A stretch of DNA of 64,000 nucleotides from Eutreptiella sp. 'Long Island Sound 2002' (Eukaryota; Euglenozoa; Euglenophyceae; Eutreptiales; Eutreptiaceae). Location of the stretch: the NCBI GenBank assembly GCA_964036045.1, contig OZ038384.1, forward strand, positions 50,568,843 to 50,632,842, read 5' to 3'. Shown piece by piece: positions 26,601-38,513 of this stretch (position 1 is the first letter of the stretch; the number at the start of each line of letters is the position of its first letter). The notes beneath the pieces are model-generated. The model searched no databases. It worked only from the letters and a program-made list of their open reading frames with translations, and was not told where the DNA came from. A program made the translations under genes and the position numbers.

Positions 26601-27488
26601 GCCAAAGGCGGCCACCATGTAAAACAAACAAGGAGATGTCAGATGAGGCTGCGGACGCGGCCGCCCTTACTTACTTACTTACTTACTGGATCTGGACGAC
26701 TCGGATACCACGACTTCGATAAGGAAATCCAACGAGTTGCTCGCCTTCACTCGGCCAGTAAGGAGTACGTCAACCTCTTTTCTTTCGTGGACGCCGCTGA
26801 TTTGGTTCGACGCATGGGTACCTCGAAATACGTCATGTCCCCCTTCGAAGCCGCATTCGAAGGTGGACGACGTTGGTGTTGACCGGTCAAGTCCCGAAGG
26901 GATGTCTACGCTGATGAACGGGAGGAGATCGGGTCCAACCACTCGCCTGCGAGCAACCCGTTCCACCCGGACCCTGTCGTATACCGGTTTTTGCCGGCAG
27001 AGTCGAACGTCTACCAGCACCACTTCGACATCCCGTTCTTCAAGTACCTCACGCCGATCCATGATGACTTCAAGGCTGCCCATCGACACAAGGTCAGCTG
27101 CCGAGACCAAGTCCTCGAAGCGGTCATTGTCGACACGGCTTTGAGCCTTGTGACTGCAGAAGCGGTTCGATTCGCTCTGCAGAGTGCTCTCGCTGATGGC
27201 CAGTATGTACATCAACACCTCGGTCAACTCCAAGAAGAAGGTTCTCGAACCGACATGCTTGAGGTCATTGACCGATATGCCCTCGGCCCTGGAGTCGATG
27301 ACGTCAGTGCCATGATCGTTGTTCGACGAGTTTCGATTGCTGACACGCCATGGTGGCGAGTCGATACGCGAACTGGTCAGTTCTACCACAGCATGGCCGC
27401 TGGTACTGGTTCGAAGGAAACCTATCGATGGTCCACTGGTCGACATGACGCATTCTCCTTCGAAGTCACCAATCGGACGGATTTGTTG
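20604..27488. repeat. Second copy of 11811-18687
   Basis: All landmarks of 11811-18687 recur in the same order: the palindrome array at 20836-21361, the possible exon at 21883-22062, octamers from about 22170, ACTCCACC units from about 24692, the 65-bp array from 25138, and the unrecognised gene from 26643. The offset is 8793 bp up to about 22366 and 8801 bp after 22493, because of one extra octamer. Translations of corresponding frames outside the satellite are identical. Treated as a false duplication across the gap. Confidence 0.93.
20836..21361. repeat. 30-bp palindrome array (copy 2)
   Basis: Same array as 12043-12568, shifted by 8793 bp, with the same spacing and spacer types. Stray palindromes recur at 21547-21561 and 21662-21676. 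Confidence 0.92.
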
Positions 27489-27833
27489 AGCGAGGATGTT
27501 TGGAAGCCGTTGAATCTTGGGGATTTCTATTCGACCAAGGCACAAACATTGGGACCTGGACAATTTCGAGCGCTTGCCCGTGAACATGTCTTCGTATTCC
27601 AGTACAAGTGCCCCGTCGACGGTCGACCTGGTGATCCCAACCTCTGATTGCTCAATCATCAATCTGGTATCTTGGTCCAGAAGCGTGCCCTCGAAAGTGA
27701 CATTTGTCGACACTACACGGGTCATGACGCTTTCAAGTTCATGGCTGGCGTCGAGACGCTGAAGGAAGTGCACGAAGTGTGTCGACTCCAGGTGGATCGC
27801 TCATCCACGTTCGAGTGGGGCACGGACTGCTGA
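26643..27833 (+). pseudogene. Unrecognised protein-coding gene with two in-frame TGA codons
   Basis: One frame is open from the ATG at 26643 to a TGA at 27831-27833, broken only by TGA at 26880-26882 and 27645-27647. Codon use looks strongly protein-like: spread aromatic residues, typical purine-first codons and many CGA arginines. Readable parts include the stretches FHPDPVVYRFLPAESNVY, DIPFFKYLTPIHDDF and TPWWRVDTRTGQFYHSMAAG. I do not recognise the family and see no signal peptide or membrane segment. Both TGA codons could come from CGA by a C-to-T change, so this may be a decayed gene. Recoding is less likely, since TGG serves for Trp throughout. The antisense strand is also open over most of this length but looks less protein-like. 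The true start and any upstream exon are uncertain. Confidence 0.55.
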
Positions 27834-27840
27834 TTCTACA

Positions 27841-27925
27841 AGTCTAGATGCCAAGTAATGGATGATTCGACAGTCTAGATGCCAAGTAATGGCTAGTTCG
27901 ACAGTCTAGACGCCATTAATGGTGT
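27841..27925 (+). repeat. Three direct repeats of 31 bp
   Basis: AGTCTAGATGCCAAGTAATGG occurs at 27841 and 27872, with a diverged third copy at 27903 (AGTCTAGACGCCATTAATGG). The spacing is exactly 31 bp. The repeats lie directly after the last stop of the unrecognised gene, so they could be 3' sequence of a transposon or of its transcript. Confidence 0.9.
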
Positions 27926-28609
27926 CGACTGCCTTAATCTGTCCTGTCAAATTGCCAGATGTATAGGCCTGTTGGTTGTTTGTCTGCTGAACACCCGGCT
28001 TCGATGGCTGTGCCCAATGTTATGGTATGTTATGGTTCGACGTGCCCTCAGCCTTGCTGTGGGTACAGCGCCCGTGCAGTGTGCCTGGCGAAGTTGTCTT
28101 CTGCAGCTTCCGCCAAAACACAGCCGTGGCAGAGTCGAACACCGCGTATGAATGAGGCGCTGACAACAGGTATACCGTGAACTGCACCTCAGTGTGTGAG
28201 TTTCGACCACTATTATGCTTCTATAGCCAGCACATGTCGAGGTCAAAAAAATGTTTTTTCTAGGCCTGCTCGTCAGATGCGACCATGTGACGCCCACCCA
28301 GACGAATGAGACCTCTTTGAGGTCTCAAGGGGGGGGTAGTGTTATGGCTTCGAACAGCAGCAGCGCAGCGAGCGCGCAAGTCGCAGTCGCAATCGCACTG
28401 CAGCCTGTGAATACTTAAGAAGCATCGAATGCCAGTTGTGTGAATGAAGTGCTGTAAGATACATTGATCTCTAGACAGGGTTTTTGTCTCCGAATTTGTG
28501 AAATGTCTATGTATTGGTGCCCCGTCTAAAGATCCTGCGAGGTTTGTCGATTTGTGATTTTGGATTTTCGAGAAACAAGAGGCACAGGAGTACAAGAGAG
28601 TTCCCAAGA
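27926..28609. other. Spacer without a recognised gene
   Basis: No protein is recognised. It holds a perfect hairpin at 28308-28326 followed by AAGGGGGGGG. TGTTATGG occurs at about 28018 and 28339, which raised the thought of a polypurine tract and LTR start, but no matching second LTR was seen. Confidence 0.5.
28308..28326. other. Perfect hairpin, 8-bp stem and TTT loop
   Basis: GAGACCTC-TTT-GAGGTCTC, followed after two bases by a run of eight G. The role is unknown. A transcript-end or transposon-end signal is possible but not shown. Confidence 0.7.
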
Positions 28610-30537
28610 AACAACCACAACAGTGGCGGGGCGCAGCCGAAACCTGAGCCCAAGCACACACACCCACACCGCACACCCCAGCCAGGATTGGCGGGGTACA
28701 GGAGGGGCGCGCACACAAACACACACAGACCCCAACACCCGAGCCATGAGTGGCAGGGCGCAGCCGAACTCCGAGCCCAAGCACATGCACCCACACCGCA
28801 CACCCCAGCCAGAATTGGCGGCCCACAGGAGGAGCGCACACATAGACACACACAGACCCCAATACCCCCGCCAGGAGTGGCGGGGCGCAGCCCAAACCCG
28901 AGCCCAAGCACACACACCGGCACCGCACACCCCGGTCAGGATTGGTGGGGTACAGGAGGAGCACGCACTTAAACACAAAAAGACCCCAACACCCCAGCCA
29001 GGAGTGGCGGGGCGCAGCCAAAAGCCGAGCCCAAGCACACACACCCACACCGCACACCCCAGCCAGGAGTGGCGGAGTACATGAGAAGCGCGCACACAAA
29101 CTCACACAGACTCCAACACCCCAGCCAGGAGTGGCGGGGCGCAGCCGAGATCCGAGCCCCAGCACGCACAGCCACACCGCGCATCCCAGCCAGCATTCAT
29201 GGGGTACAAGCGGAGTGCGCACACAACCCAACACCCCAGCCAGGAATGGCGGGGCGCAGCCGAAACCCCAGCCCAACCACACACAGCCACACGGCACATC
29301 CCAGCAAGGAGTGGCGGGGTACACGAGAAGTGCGCACACAAACACACACAGACCCCAACACCCCGGCCAGGAGTGGCGGGGCGCAGCCGAAAGCCGAGCC
29401 GTAGCACACACACCGGCACTGCACACCCCAGCCGCGATTGGCAGGGTACAGGAGGAGCACGCACACAAACACACACAGACCCCAACACCCCAGCCAGGAG
29501 TGGCAGGGCGCAGCGGAAACCCGATCCCAAGGACACACAGCCGCACCGCGCACCCCAGCCAGGATTCATGGGGTACAAGCGCAGTGCGCACACAAACGCA
29601 CACACACCCCAACACCCCAAGCAGGAATGGCGGGGCGCGGCCGAAACCCGAGCCACACCACACACACCCACACCGCACAAACCAGCCATGATTGGCGGGG
29701 TACAGCAGAAGCGCGCACACAAACACACACAGACCCCAACACCCCAGCCATGAGTGGCAGGGCGCAGCCGAAACCCGAGCCCAAGGACACACACCCACAC
29801 CGCATACCCCAGCCAGGAGTGGCGGAGTACGGGAGGAGCGCGCACACAAACACACACAGACCCCAACACCCCAGCCAGGAGTGGCGGGGCGCAGCCGAAA
29901 CCCGAGCCCCAGCACACACAGCCGCACCGCGCACCCCAGCCAGGATTCATGGGGTACAAGCGCAGTGCGCACACAAACACACACACACCCCAACACCACA
30001 GCCAGGAATGGCGGGGCGCAGCCAAAACCCGAGCCCAACCACACACACCCACACCGCACACCCCAGCCAGGATTGGCGGGGTACAAGAGAAGCGCGTACA
30101 CAAAGACACACACACCCAAACACCCCAGCCAGGATCGGCGGGGCGCAGCGGAGAACCGAGCCCAACCACACACACCCACACTGCACACCCCAGCCGCAAT
30201 TGGCGGGGTACAAGCGGAGCGCGCACACAAACATACACAGACCCCAACACCCCAGCTAGGAATGGCAGGGCGCAGCCGAAACCCGAGCCCAAGCACGCAC
30301 ACCCACACCGCACACCCCAGCAAGGAGTGGCGGGGTACAGGAGAAGCGCGCACACAAACACACACAGACCCGGACACCCCAGCGAGGAGTGGCGGAGCTC
30401 AGCCGAAACCCGAGCCCAAGCATACACCCCCACACGGCACAGTAGAGCCAGGAAAGACAGGGTACAGGCAGAGTGCGCACACAAACACACACAGACCCGA
30501 AAACCCAAGCCAGGATTGGAGGGGTGCAAGCCAAAAC
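28610..30537. repeat. 127-bp minisatellite, about 15 units
   Basis: Marker word AGTGGCGGGGCGCAGCC recurs near 28622, 28749, 28876, 29003, 29130, 29245, 29372, 29499 and 29626, and on to about 30.5 kb. Spacing is 127-128 bp except for one 115-bp unit. Each unit is itself a dimer: GCCAGGATTGGCGGGGTAC and GCCAGGAGTGGCGGGGCGC are related halves about 62-65 bp apart, joined by CA-rich sequence. Because 127 is not a multiple of three and the unit lacks stops in most readings, frames of up to 705 codons stay open on both strands. These are not taken as genes. Confidence 0.92.
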
Positions 30538-31720
30538 CCGAGCTCTGTGTGATTCAATGTCAACTGTGCCCAACGGGTCCTTCAGGTTTAGAGGTGGCTA
30601 GAAGAAGCTCACTCAATTGAGCTCCTACCTACCCCTAATTGCTTGGGCGGCTAGCCATGGTGTATGTGGTACCCTCCAGCCATGAGGGGAGCGCCAAAGG
30701 AACAACCCGTGCTCTTTATGTCTTTCTCAGCAGGTGACAATGCTCTGGAGAGGGGGGTGAAGCCGGTTCGGATCCCATTTGGCTGCACTGTTCCATATTT
30801 CACCGATTTCAGCAGCTTCAGCAATTTCGGCTATAAATTCAGGAGAATTCCGAATTTATACTATCTATAATCCACAGGATGGAGGATTTGAATATTCTGG
30901 TTCACATCACGCCTGCTGTGTGTGCGTGCACTCTTCTGGTGTTCCTAGTGGTGTGCACGTGCTTTGTGTGATTCAATGCGGGCCTATCGTCTGAGAACCC
31001 TTCCCAACGGGTGCTAATAGTGTTAGATTCTATCATGTTGCTACAATGGAAGTGAATTGGAAGCTAGAGCAACTCCGGTGGATGATAGAAGGCCCGGAAA
31101 TATGATCTAGCTAAACCCTGGTGTGGTACCTCCGCCCACCCCGGCTGCCCCCCTTGAGGGGAATGGTGCGCGTTAATGGGCGCATTTGCCTTGGCATTTG
31201 CCACCCCTCCGCGTATGGGGGATCACAAGTCCCTTGAAGCTGGAGGAGCCCTAGTGGAAGAGGAGTTGAAGTGGAGGTGGCTAAAGTAGGCGCACTAGGC
31301 CGCAAGAAAGTAACTCGGTCATTGCTTCGCAAGGCAAAGCGGGTCTTTATTCTTTTGCATATCATTTGTTTGCGTTGCATATGTGTCGTGGCAACCTGAT
31401 CTTCCATGGAACTAAAGAGGGTCCATCTTTGGACATTGCGTGTGTTGAACATGTTGTGTGCACGTGCAGTGGGCAAAAATGCTAAAGGTGGATAATTGCA
31501 CTCATGCCTTCGATGTTGACCTCTCATTTGTGTGTTGCCACCTTACTCCATTCGCCTCAAAGATGTGTCCTAATGATCACTGCTATCATTGCTTGGACAC
31601 GGTTGCCGATCCACTATCTCTCATTAGCATGCAGTGAGACATCAGTTCAGCTAATTTGGTAATTGGGTACGGAGATAATTCTCGATGAGGGTTGTGGATT
31701 CTCACTTCAAGTGCATGCAT
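30538..31720. other. Unassigned sequence after the 127-bp array
   Basis: Single-copy-looking sequence with no recognised protein or RNA gene. The word TGTGTGATTCAATG occurs at 30547 and 30965. A hairpin lies at 30832-30860. Probably old transposon remnants. Confidence 0.4.
30832..30860. other. Perfect 9-bp inverted repeat
   Basis: TATAAATTC at 30832-30840 pairs with GAATTTATA at 30852-30860 across an 11-base loop. AT-rich, in an otherwise mixed region. Function unknown. Confidence 0.75.
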
Positions 31721-31835
31721 GCTCTCATCTGTCATGGCTAGGCGAAATTCTCTCTCCATATGCGTGCTCTCATGGGTCATGGCTAGGCAAAATTCTTTCT
31801 TCATATGCAAGCTCTCTCGATGGATTGAACATGAG
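31721..31835. repeat. 45-bp tandem repeat, two to three units
   Basis: GCTCTCAT/GCTCTCTC starts at 31721, 31766 and 31811, each unit containing GTCATGGCTAGGC-like and TTCTT/TCTCT words. Further decayed matches run to about 32.0 kb. The length of 15 codons keeps short frames open. No gene is claimed. Confidence 0.75.
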
Positions 31836-33479
31836 GTTCTCTCTCTTTGGCCATGGATTGGTGGGGGTCTGTCTCAAGGCCTGGGTTAGGGCGGGACCAT
31901 CTCTGTTGGGGGGGGGCTATCTCTCTTTGGGATAGGACACTCTCATCATGGATGTGCTCTCATTGGACCCAGGATGTCTCTCCATGTGCACACTCTCTCC
32001 AGGCCGGGTCTAGGTCTCTTCATGTGACCCGGGAAAGCAAATCTGGGAAAGAGGTGCGGCATGCAACATCTTCTTCAATCCTAGTCCAAAACTAGTATGT
32101 GAAACAATTGTATAGGTCAAGGACAATGCCCACAACCCTACTGGCACTACTATTTAGTGTGCTTTGAGTTTTGACGCTCCCAAATTTGGGTTTGGGGCTG
32201 TGGTCCCTCTCAAATGGTTTGAAAAAAAGGAGCCCCTTTTTGCACCACTTAACTTAGTTAAAGAAAAAATTCCGTTGGTTACCATCACAAAGGAGCTAGT
32301 CGATATCTCCAACTGGAAAAGACTCAGTCCCTATCTCAAATTAGAAAAGGGTGTGGGTGTGCTCAACCCAAACAATCCCAAAGCGTAGGGACAGTGTGAA
32401 CGCACTATGGATTTACCGGCCATTGCCCTTAGAGCACGGCCACATCGAGCCGGGGCTGAACTCGAGGGCGGCATCCTAAATGACCATCAAACGACATATG
32501 TATAGTGCCTCGTCTTGCCCCATCAGCTGCATAGCACTCTTACACGCCGCCATAGGTTCTCTAGCGCCGGCAAAGCCTACTTTTCCGTAGCACTATTTCG
32601 GGGTACGTAGTGGGCCCCGTGCTACTTAACCCTTGCTATCTCGGGAGTACCCATAGCGAAGAGGGCTCATATTCATACACGGCCGATTGATTATTACAGA
32701 CGGGCAACCAATGCATCATTTGTGTATAGAAGAGGCCCTCAAGGGTAAAAAGAGTAACGAAAATAGGGGGAAAAGGGTGCATGAAGGTGTACGTTACATA
32801 AAAAACACATGTGTGTGTACGGATAAATTGCTTGCGTGCCAAGATAATTTGCCAAATTGCGCAATGCAGGGCGCACCGCAGGACAAGCAACCCTTGGGGG
32901 TTGGGGGGGGGGCGGGGATTGTCCATGCCTGCTTAAGGGGGGGGGGGGGCTAAATACCTGAAATGCAAATACCTGAAATGCTGAAGTGCATTGCGTTGTT
33001 GTTACTTCTTGGATGGTTGTTGTTGGTACTTGCATGATGGTTGTTATCATTTCCTCTCGAGCTGCCCCGGAAGTACAAATAATCAAGTAGAGCCCTGCGG
33101 GAAGTTAGAACAATCATCTAGAACTTCGTTGGGAATTGACAGCAAAACCTAGGAACAAAAAATGATGACTCTAAAGAAAAATGCAACTTGGTCCACGGGC
33201 CATGATATCATTTCAAACACTGGTCAAACTGCGACATGGGAGACAGCAAAAGCTATGTTGCCCTCCTACTACGGGGACTCTATCATCCCCCTTCACCGGG
33301 CACACACACACCCTTACACTGGAATGGACAATTACCCCCCCCCCCCACAAAAAAACATCCTTCCCCACTCACAAAAGCAACTGAACAGGAAAACATCAAG
33401 GAAATCAGTTCAGGCAAACATCATTACCCTGCGTCTTGTGATGAGAGTCCACACAACAAAAGAGAAATCAAACTGGATG
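31836..33479. other. Unassigned sequence
   Basis: No recognised gene. It contains a 14-base G run at 32937-32950 and a short open frame of 74 codons at 32164-32388 without a recognisable family. Likely transposon debris. Confidence 0.4.
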
Positions 33480-33700
33480 CATAACTCCTACTGTCTTAAG
33501 GTCCGAAAAGTGGGGAGGAAAAAAAAACTTCATGTCCAATGCCGTCTTGGGGTCCCCGTGCAATGAGGATTGGAGAAGGCTATATAGCCCCTACAAGGCC
33601 ACATAATACCTGCCGTTGTGGGGTCCACAAAGCGGGGAGGAATCAAAATAGCAACATAGCCCTGACTGTCTTGGGGTCCCCTAAGCAGGGAGAATCATAA
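33480..33700. repeat. Degenerate hairpin-bearing tandem repeat, about four units
   Basis: Four diverged units of about 50-65 bp share the pattern CTGTCTTGGGGTCCCC followed by a few bases and GGGGAGG or GGGAGAA, as near 33542, 33611 and 33667. CCCC and GGGG can pair within a unit. The same pattern occurs at 48985-49330, so this is one locus of a dispersed family. Confidence 0.7.
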
Positions 33701-36700
33701 CTGTGTTTCTGTTGGCGTTTACGGCAACCCATGTACATTTTTCCCCCGCAATCTCAAGAAAATATTTTTATGCAAAACCGTGTCCCAAAAAAAAAGCGCT
33801 ACCCCCCAACTTTTTTTGCTAGAACCCAAGTACACTTCTATGCAAACCTATATGCCCAAAAAACGTAACCCACACACTTTTTTTCCTGCAACCCGCGTAC
33901 ACAATACACGTCCTCCACTTTATTCTTTACTGTGGGCCACATACAACAAAACACACACAGGCTACAGCAAAAACAATGTAAGCGAAGCAAGCTGGACACA
34001 CACAGCAACACCTTGCCCCAGCAAGCCTCTGCAGAAGAAGGGCCAATGCAAATGCCCTAATACCCTGATGTGCGACCTGGCTAATTGCTGTGGATCTTTC
34101 AAGTACCTTAAAGTGAAACCATTATTGAATCTTCTGTATCATTTGGATGTACAACGTGACTTGCATATCACCAGCACAGCATCACTCACTGCCACTATTC
34201 AATGCATTAATAAATCACAACTGCTCCGATACTTTGCCTGTCAATCATGCCCCATACAGGCTGTTGCAATGCCATTCATTCCAAGGATCCCTGGACTGTG
34301 TGGAGAGCATAATTGCTGACTACTATTCACAGCCCTGCATCCCCTCCGCCCCCCGGCGTCCCCTGTGTGCACTACTCTGCCATACATGATTGGAGCTGGA
34401 AGGAAATAGGCAAAAGATATTGTAGGGGATACACAGCCCTCCCCAGTCCCATGGCACACCGGCAAGCTTCCTGCACAAATATGAACACCAATGGCTGATT
34501 GAATAAGCAGGCTGGGCAGAATGCACCCCAGGAAGTGCTCTGGTCCTCTGCAGACGAGCAAACTGCAGGGGTCAGCAGAACAAATGCGAGTTTTGGCTGC
34601 TCACTCAACAGGCAGAGCAGAGATGATCAGGACATTGGTGGGTTATTGGCGGGCCCCGTAGGGAAGGGGGTGCAGCAGCTGGTCAAATCCGCGTTCAGAA
34701 GAAGTATCAGTGCAAGCAAACAAAGGCGATCCGACGGGTTACCCATCGTTTCGCTCACCTGCTCAGTTAGACAAATGTGCAGAGGGTACAAGCGAAGATG
34801 TGCGTGGAAGGGGGTGGGGTGGGGCTCAGGACGGAGTTTGGGGGGCCAGCGAATTTCCATGTCAAAGCAATGACGTCCGACAATTTGAAGAACGTGGTCT
34901 TGGCCAGAGCAAGGCGGGAAGGGGATCGGGGGGGGGGGCTTTTTTTCATCTTTGCTGGCACAGTCCAGATACCCATGCAAGTCTGAACATGTTGCGGACA
35001 CGCAAGCAGGGGCAGTGCAAGTCTTTCAGATTCTTGTGGCCTGGTGCGTCAGGAACAGCATTTGAAGCACCCATTTGGTCGCACCCAATTCAGCACTGCT
35101 TCCTCTTCGTACGGGTGCCGGGGGGCTGGGGAGATTCCTTGCACAACTTGCAACTTTTGGAACATGTATCCAAAGAGCACCCCCCTGCCAAAAGCCCCCT
35201 CGCAGGCAACAGGGATTATGTGGTATCCTGACAAGAGCCCAAAGGAAATGGCGACCAAACCCAAAAGGCACGGTTGCATCGGGCGCCGGGATGTGGATAC
35301 CCCTTTTGCCACACTGTACTGAACATTTGCAAAAGTCGCAGTGGACGAACACAGTGATACTTGGTCCTACGATTTGTGCAAACCACAGGTGCTTAATCTG
35401 CGCGACAGCCAAATGGTTGCACTCCGCACCCGCTGCGCTCAACTCGCTCCCTCGGATTGGAAGTGCCCCCTTCATGAAACTGCTGATGCCTAAGAGTTAG
35501 AGGAGGGGGGGGGGCTTGAGCGCTGTTTAAGAAAAAATATGAGAATCTCTTCTTCCATGAAGGCAGCTCTCACTACTAATTCCAAGGCTGCAGTAGGTAC
35601 AGACAGTGGATCTTGGACAAAGATTAGCAAGGCAGAGGACTGGGTTGGCGAAAGTCTCCCGTAGCGAAATGATCAGGTGCCCGAACCATTTGATCTCTCC
35701 CCTCTACCCTTCCCCTGGTTTCTAGGCCATGTGCACTGGGGTTCATGTACCTCTTTTGTGAAAAGACATAGTACTTGGGACTGGTGCTCTGGCCAGTTTT
35801 ACACATCGCATTTAGGCAGCCCCCCTACCCAGTTCGGATTTGGGAAGCGCAAACACTGGATTTCTCCCACTATGTGCTCATGTCAATGTGCCTCTTGCAC
35901 ATCACATCCGTTGAGACGTTGAGACAGTCTTGTTCCCCTTCCTTTCGGAACCCCGTTTCAAGCAATGTATGGGCGAGGCTGGGGATGCAGGATCATAATC
36001 TCTATGAGCCAACCCCTTTCCCCCACCTCCCTTGCTTCTACTTGCTTTGGGGCTCGCAGGAATTAGTACAATGAGCGAGGCGATGTGTAGTTTCGGGTCA
36101 AAGTCGTGTCACTGACCTTGTGGGAGGGGCTTCGAGAAGGTGGCATGTTCCCCTGACAAAATTGCAGATTTGAGCGGTGGCTTGAGTCTAAACTTCAAGA
36201 GCAGCGGTTCAAATACCTCGTGCAGCTTGAACAAAGGCATAGCTTAGACAACACATCAAGCACAGATGTGTGAAAAAAGTAGGCCCTCATACCGGATCCC
36301 CACCCGCATGCATATCCTATATCCTGCCACACAGATTCGCAAGGGCTGAGGGAGAGTCTGCGGAATTGTCTACAGCACCACTGAGATAAATGAGAAGAGA
36401 GTTATCATACTTAAACAATGTGTACAGGGGGACTGGACTGGGATACGTCGTATAGGCACAAGGACTAATAAGCAAAGGGTATGGCAAGTGTCAGGCCAAC
36501 GGAGGAGGCCATGCGATGACGGCATCGGAATCAACGGCGGTTTGGAGCCTGCGCTTCACCAAAAGTATCAAAGGCGTTTGCGTCCGAAACTCTAGGTGTG
36601 CTCAGGTCTTGTACATACAAAGCCAAACTTGAGAAAAGAGACTGGCATGATTCGGATACAGGGGCCTGTATCGCGGTGGAGATGTGGAGACCTGGCATCC

Positions 36701-37166
36701 GATGTGCCCATATCTCGGTTACTGCGGACTGATTGATGAGATGGGGGGCGGGGGGGTGATTGGTATTGTGTTGGGCGGGCGTGTTGTAACGCACGTCTCG
36801 GGACTATCCTGGGTTTCCAGGCCACGTGCTCCCTAAGACCTGCACTGCACCCCAGTGTGTCTGTCATCCCTGCTCACATGAGCGTCCCTGTGGCGACGAC
36901 GATGGCAGTGTGTGCGTGTGGGAGGTGCTGCTGGCATGTCCAAAATATGATGCGCATGGCCATTCCATGCTAATGCCGCAATGTGTGTCTCAAGGGGAAC
37001 ACATGCAAGCTGCGAGGGGGGCATGCAGGGGGAGTGATCCATATTTGGACGACAAGATCTGCAGCCTTCAACCGCCACAATACAGAAAAAGCTTGGTGGC
37101 GGTTGTTACAGCTGAGCCACAAGGTGTTACAGTAAGAAATTTCAGATGGCGTTGGCCAATGAGCAC
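33701..37166. other. Unassigned sequence
   Basis: No gene family is recognised on either strand. Open frames of up to about 180 codons exist but read as noise. G and C runs occur near 34930 and 35508. Small exons could be hidden here, because the kinase exons elsewhere in the window are only 79-114 bp long. Confidence 0.4.
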
Positions 37167-37247
37167 CTGCTGGAAAGTCCCATGCTGTCCGCAAAAGACC
37201 AGCTGCCGTCACATAATTCTCAACAGCTGTCGCTTCATCCACAAGTG
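37167..37247 (-). CDS. Candidate 81-bp exon, family unknown
   Basis: On the minus strand GCGTGCAG|CAC gives an acceptor preceded by a T-rich tract, and CAGCAG|GTGCTC gives a donor. Only one of the three frames between them is open; it reads LVDEATAVENYVTAAGLL followed by RTAWDFPA, a helix-like sequence. It enters and leaves in the same phase (one base left over at the end). Strand and size match the kinase exons to the right, but no link is shown. Could be chance. Confidence 0.3.
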
Positions 37248-38513
37248 CTGCACGCAAAATCGCAAATGCCATCAGTCAACCGCCAACTTGAGCAGTCCTG
37301 AACGGACAATCCTTGACAGCAACACAGTCACATAGACAGAGAGCACTGTGACAGGGTCTATTGGCTCCTGCTGTCACTGGGGCTGCGGCCAGTCTTTTGG
37401 GCTTTAGTGGCCAGTTGCAGTACCAATGGGTCACAACAAGAGTGCGTACAATAATCACACGAACGGCCACCAATGATCATCCCACGGAGTGGATCTCCTC
37501 CTGAGCACACGCGCCCAGGGCCAGGGGGTGTGGGGTGTGGGGAGGTGCTCCATAATGGCCATGGGGCGGGGGGAGGGGGGGCATAGCAATTCCCATCAGC
37601 ACCCAGCCATTGAGTGCCCATGCATACTGAGAGAAACCGCCGGATCTCGCAACGCAGCCGCAGCCTCAGTTGTCAAGGTCAGCTCCAAACCCTGTCTGAC
37701 CCATCAATGCCCTTGTCCAGCCCTCGTATTGGCACCGGACAGCGCCACTAAATTCCCCAATACATCCTCTTCCCCCAACGCCTCCTCCAATACCTCTTCC
37801 ACCAATACCTCATGCTATAAGCGGGCCTCAAATGTCTCCCTTTCAACGCCCCCTCCTACACTGCCTGTGCCTGCAATGCCGCCTCCACTGGCTCCCCTGA
37901 AATGCTTCCTGTTCAAGTGCCTCCTCAGACTTCTCTGACCCCAATGCGCCTGAGCATTCCTGGGATTCACGTGGATTACACTTCTGTTTGTGGGTTGCGG
38001 AGGACCCCCAGAAGACAAAACATGGGCAACAGGGGGGGGGGCATGATCATTGCTTGTGGTGACCCCCCCCCCCAGAACCTCCTTTTGCATTCCCCCTTTC
38101 ATATTTCGGTGCCGACAATGGACTGGACGCCACGGGGGCAGAATTCTACAAATGTCAAAATCCACTCTCACTCCCTGAGTCCCCTCTTTTGCACCTGATC
38201 CACGCCCTCAAGGTACCATTTGGGCAATGATGACCCAATACCTCGACGCCTTTTGAGTGTTTTGGTGCCCATGCCTTGGGCCCTGAGCGCCGAGGGCGTG
38301 GGGTGGCTCTGCTTGTCACGGAGTACGGGGACTCCTGTTGCCCGTGGCTGTTTGGTGGAGCTGCTGAGTGGGACCTGCAGCTAAAGAAGCCAAGTAAGGG
38401 CTGTGTACCGGCAATGCGCTTCCCCTGCCGCGGACGAGAGGCATAGACGGCGTGCAGTGCACAAGCGATGGAGATCCCCAGCCATCACCCGCCACTGGCA
38501 CTGCCTTCTCCGA

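Noticed and set aside
10095-27488. Recent genuine segmental duplication
   Set aside because: Both copies abut the N gap exactly at the contig ends and are almost identical; an assembly overlap is simpler.
26679-27773. 364-codon minus-strand frame opposite the unrecognised gene
   Set aside because: Codon pattern and residue composition favour the plus strand. The minus frame reads as an antisense shadow, although it lacks stops and so was considered.
28016-28350. LTR retrotransposon end (polypurine tract plus TGTTATGG)
   Set aside because: No matching second LTR, no primer-binding site and no reverse transcriptase or integrase motif in the adjacent gene.
28260-30377. 705-codon Cys/Val/Leu-rich minus-strand frame
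   Set aside because: A product of the 127-bp minisatellite. Overlapping frames on both strands are equally open and it starts outside any recognised gene.
30766-30790. tRNA-like B box GGTTCGGATCC
   Set aside because: One mismatch to the B box, no A box upstream and no cloverleaf.
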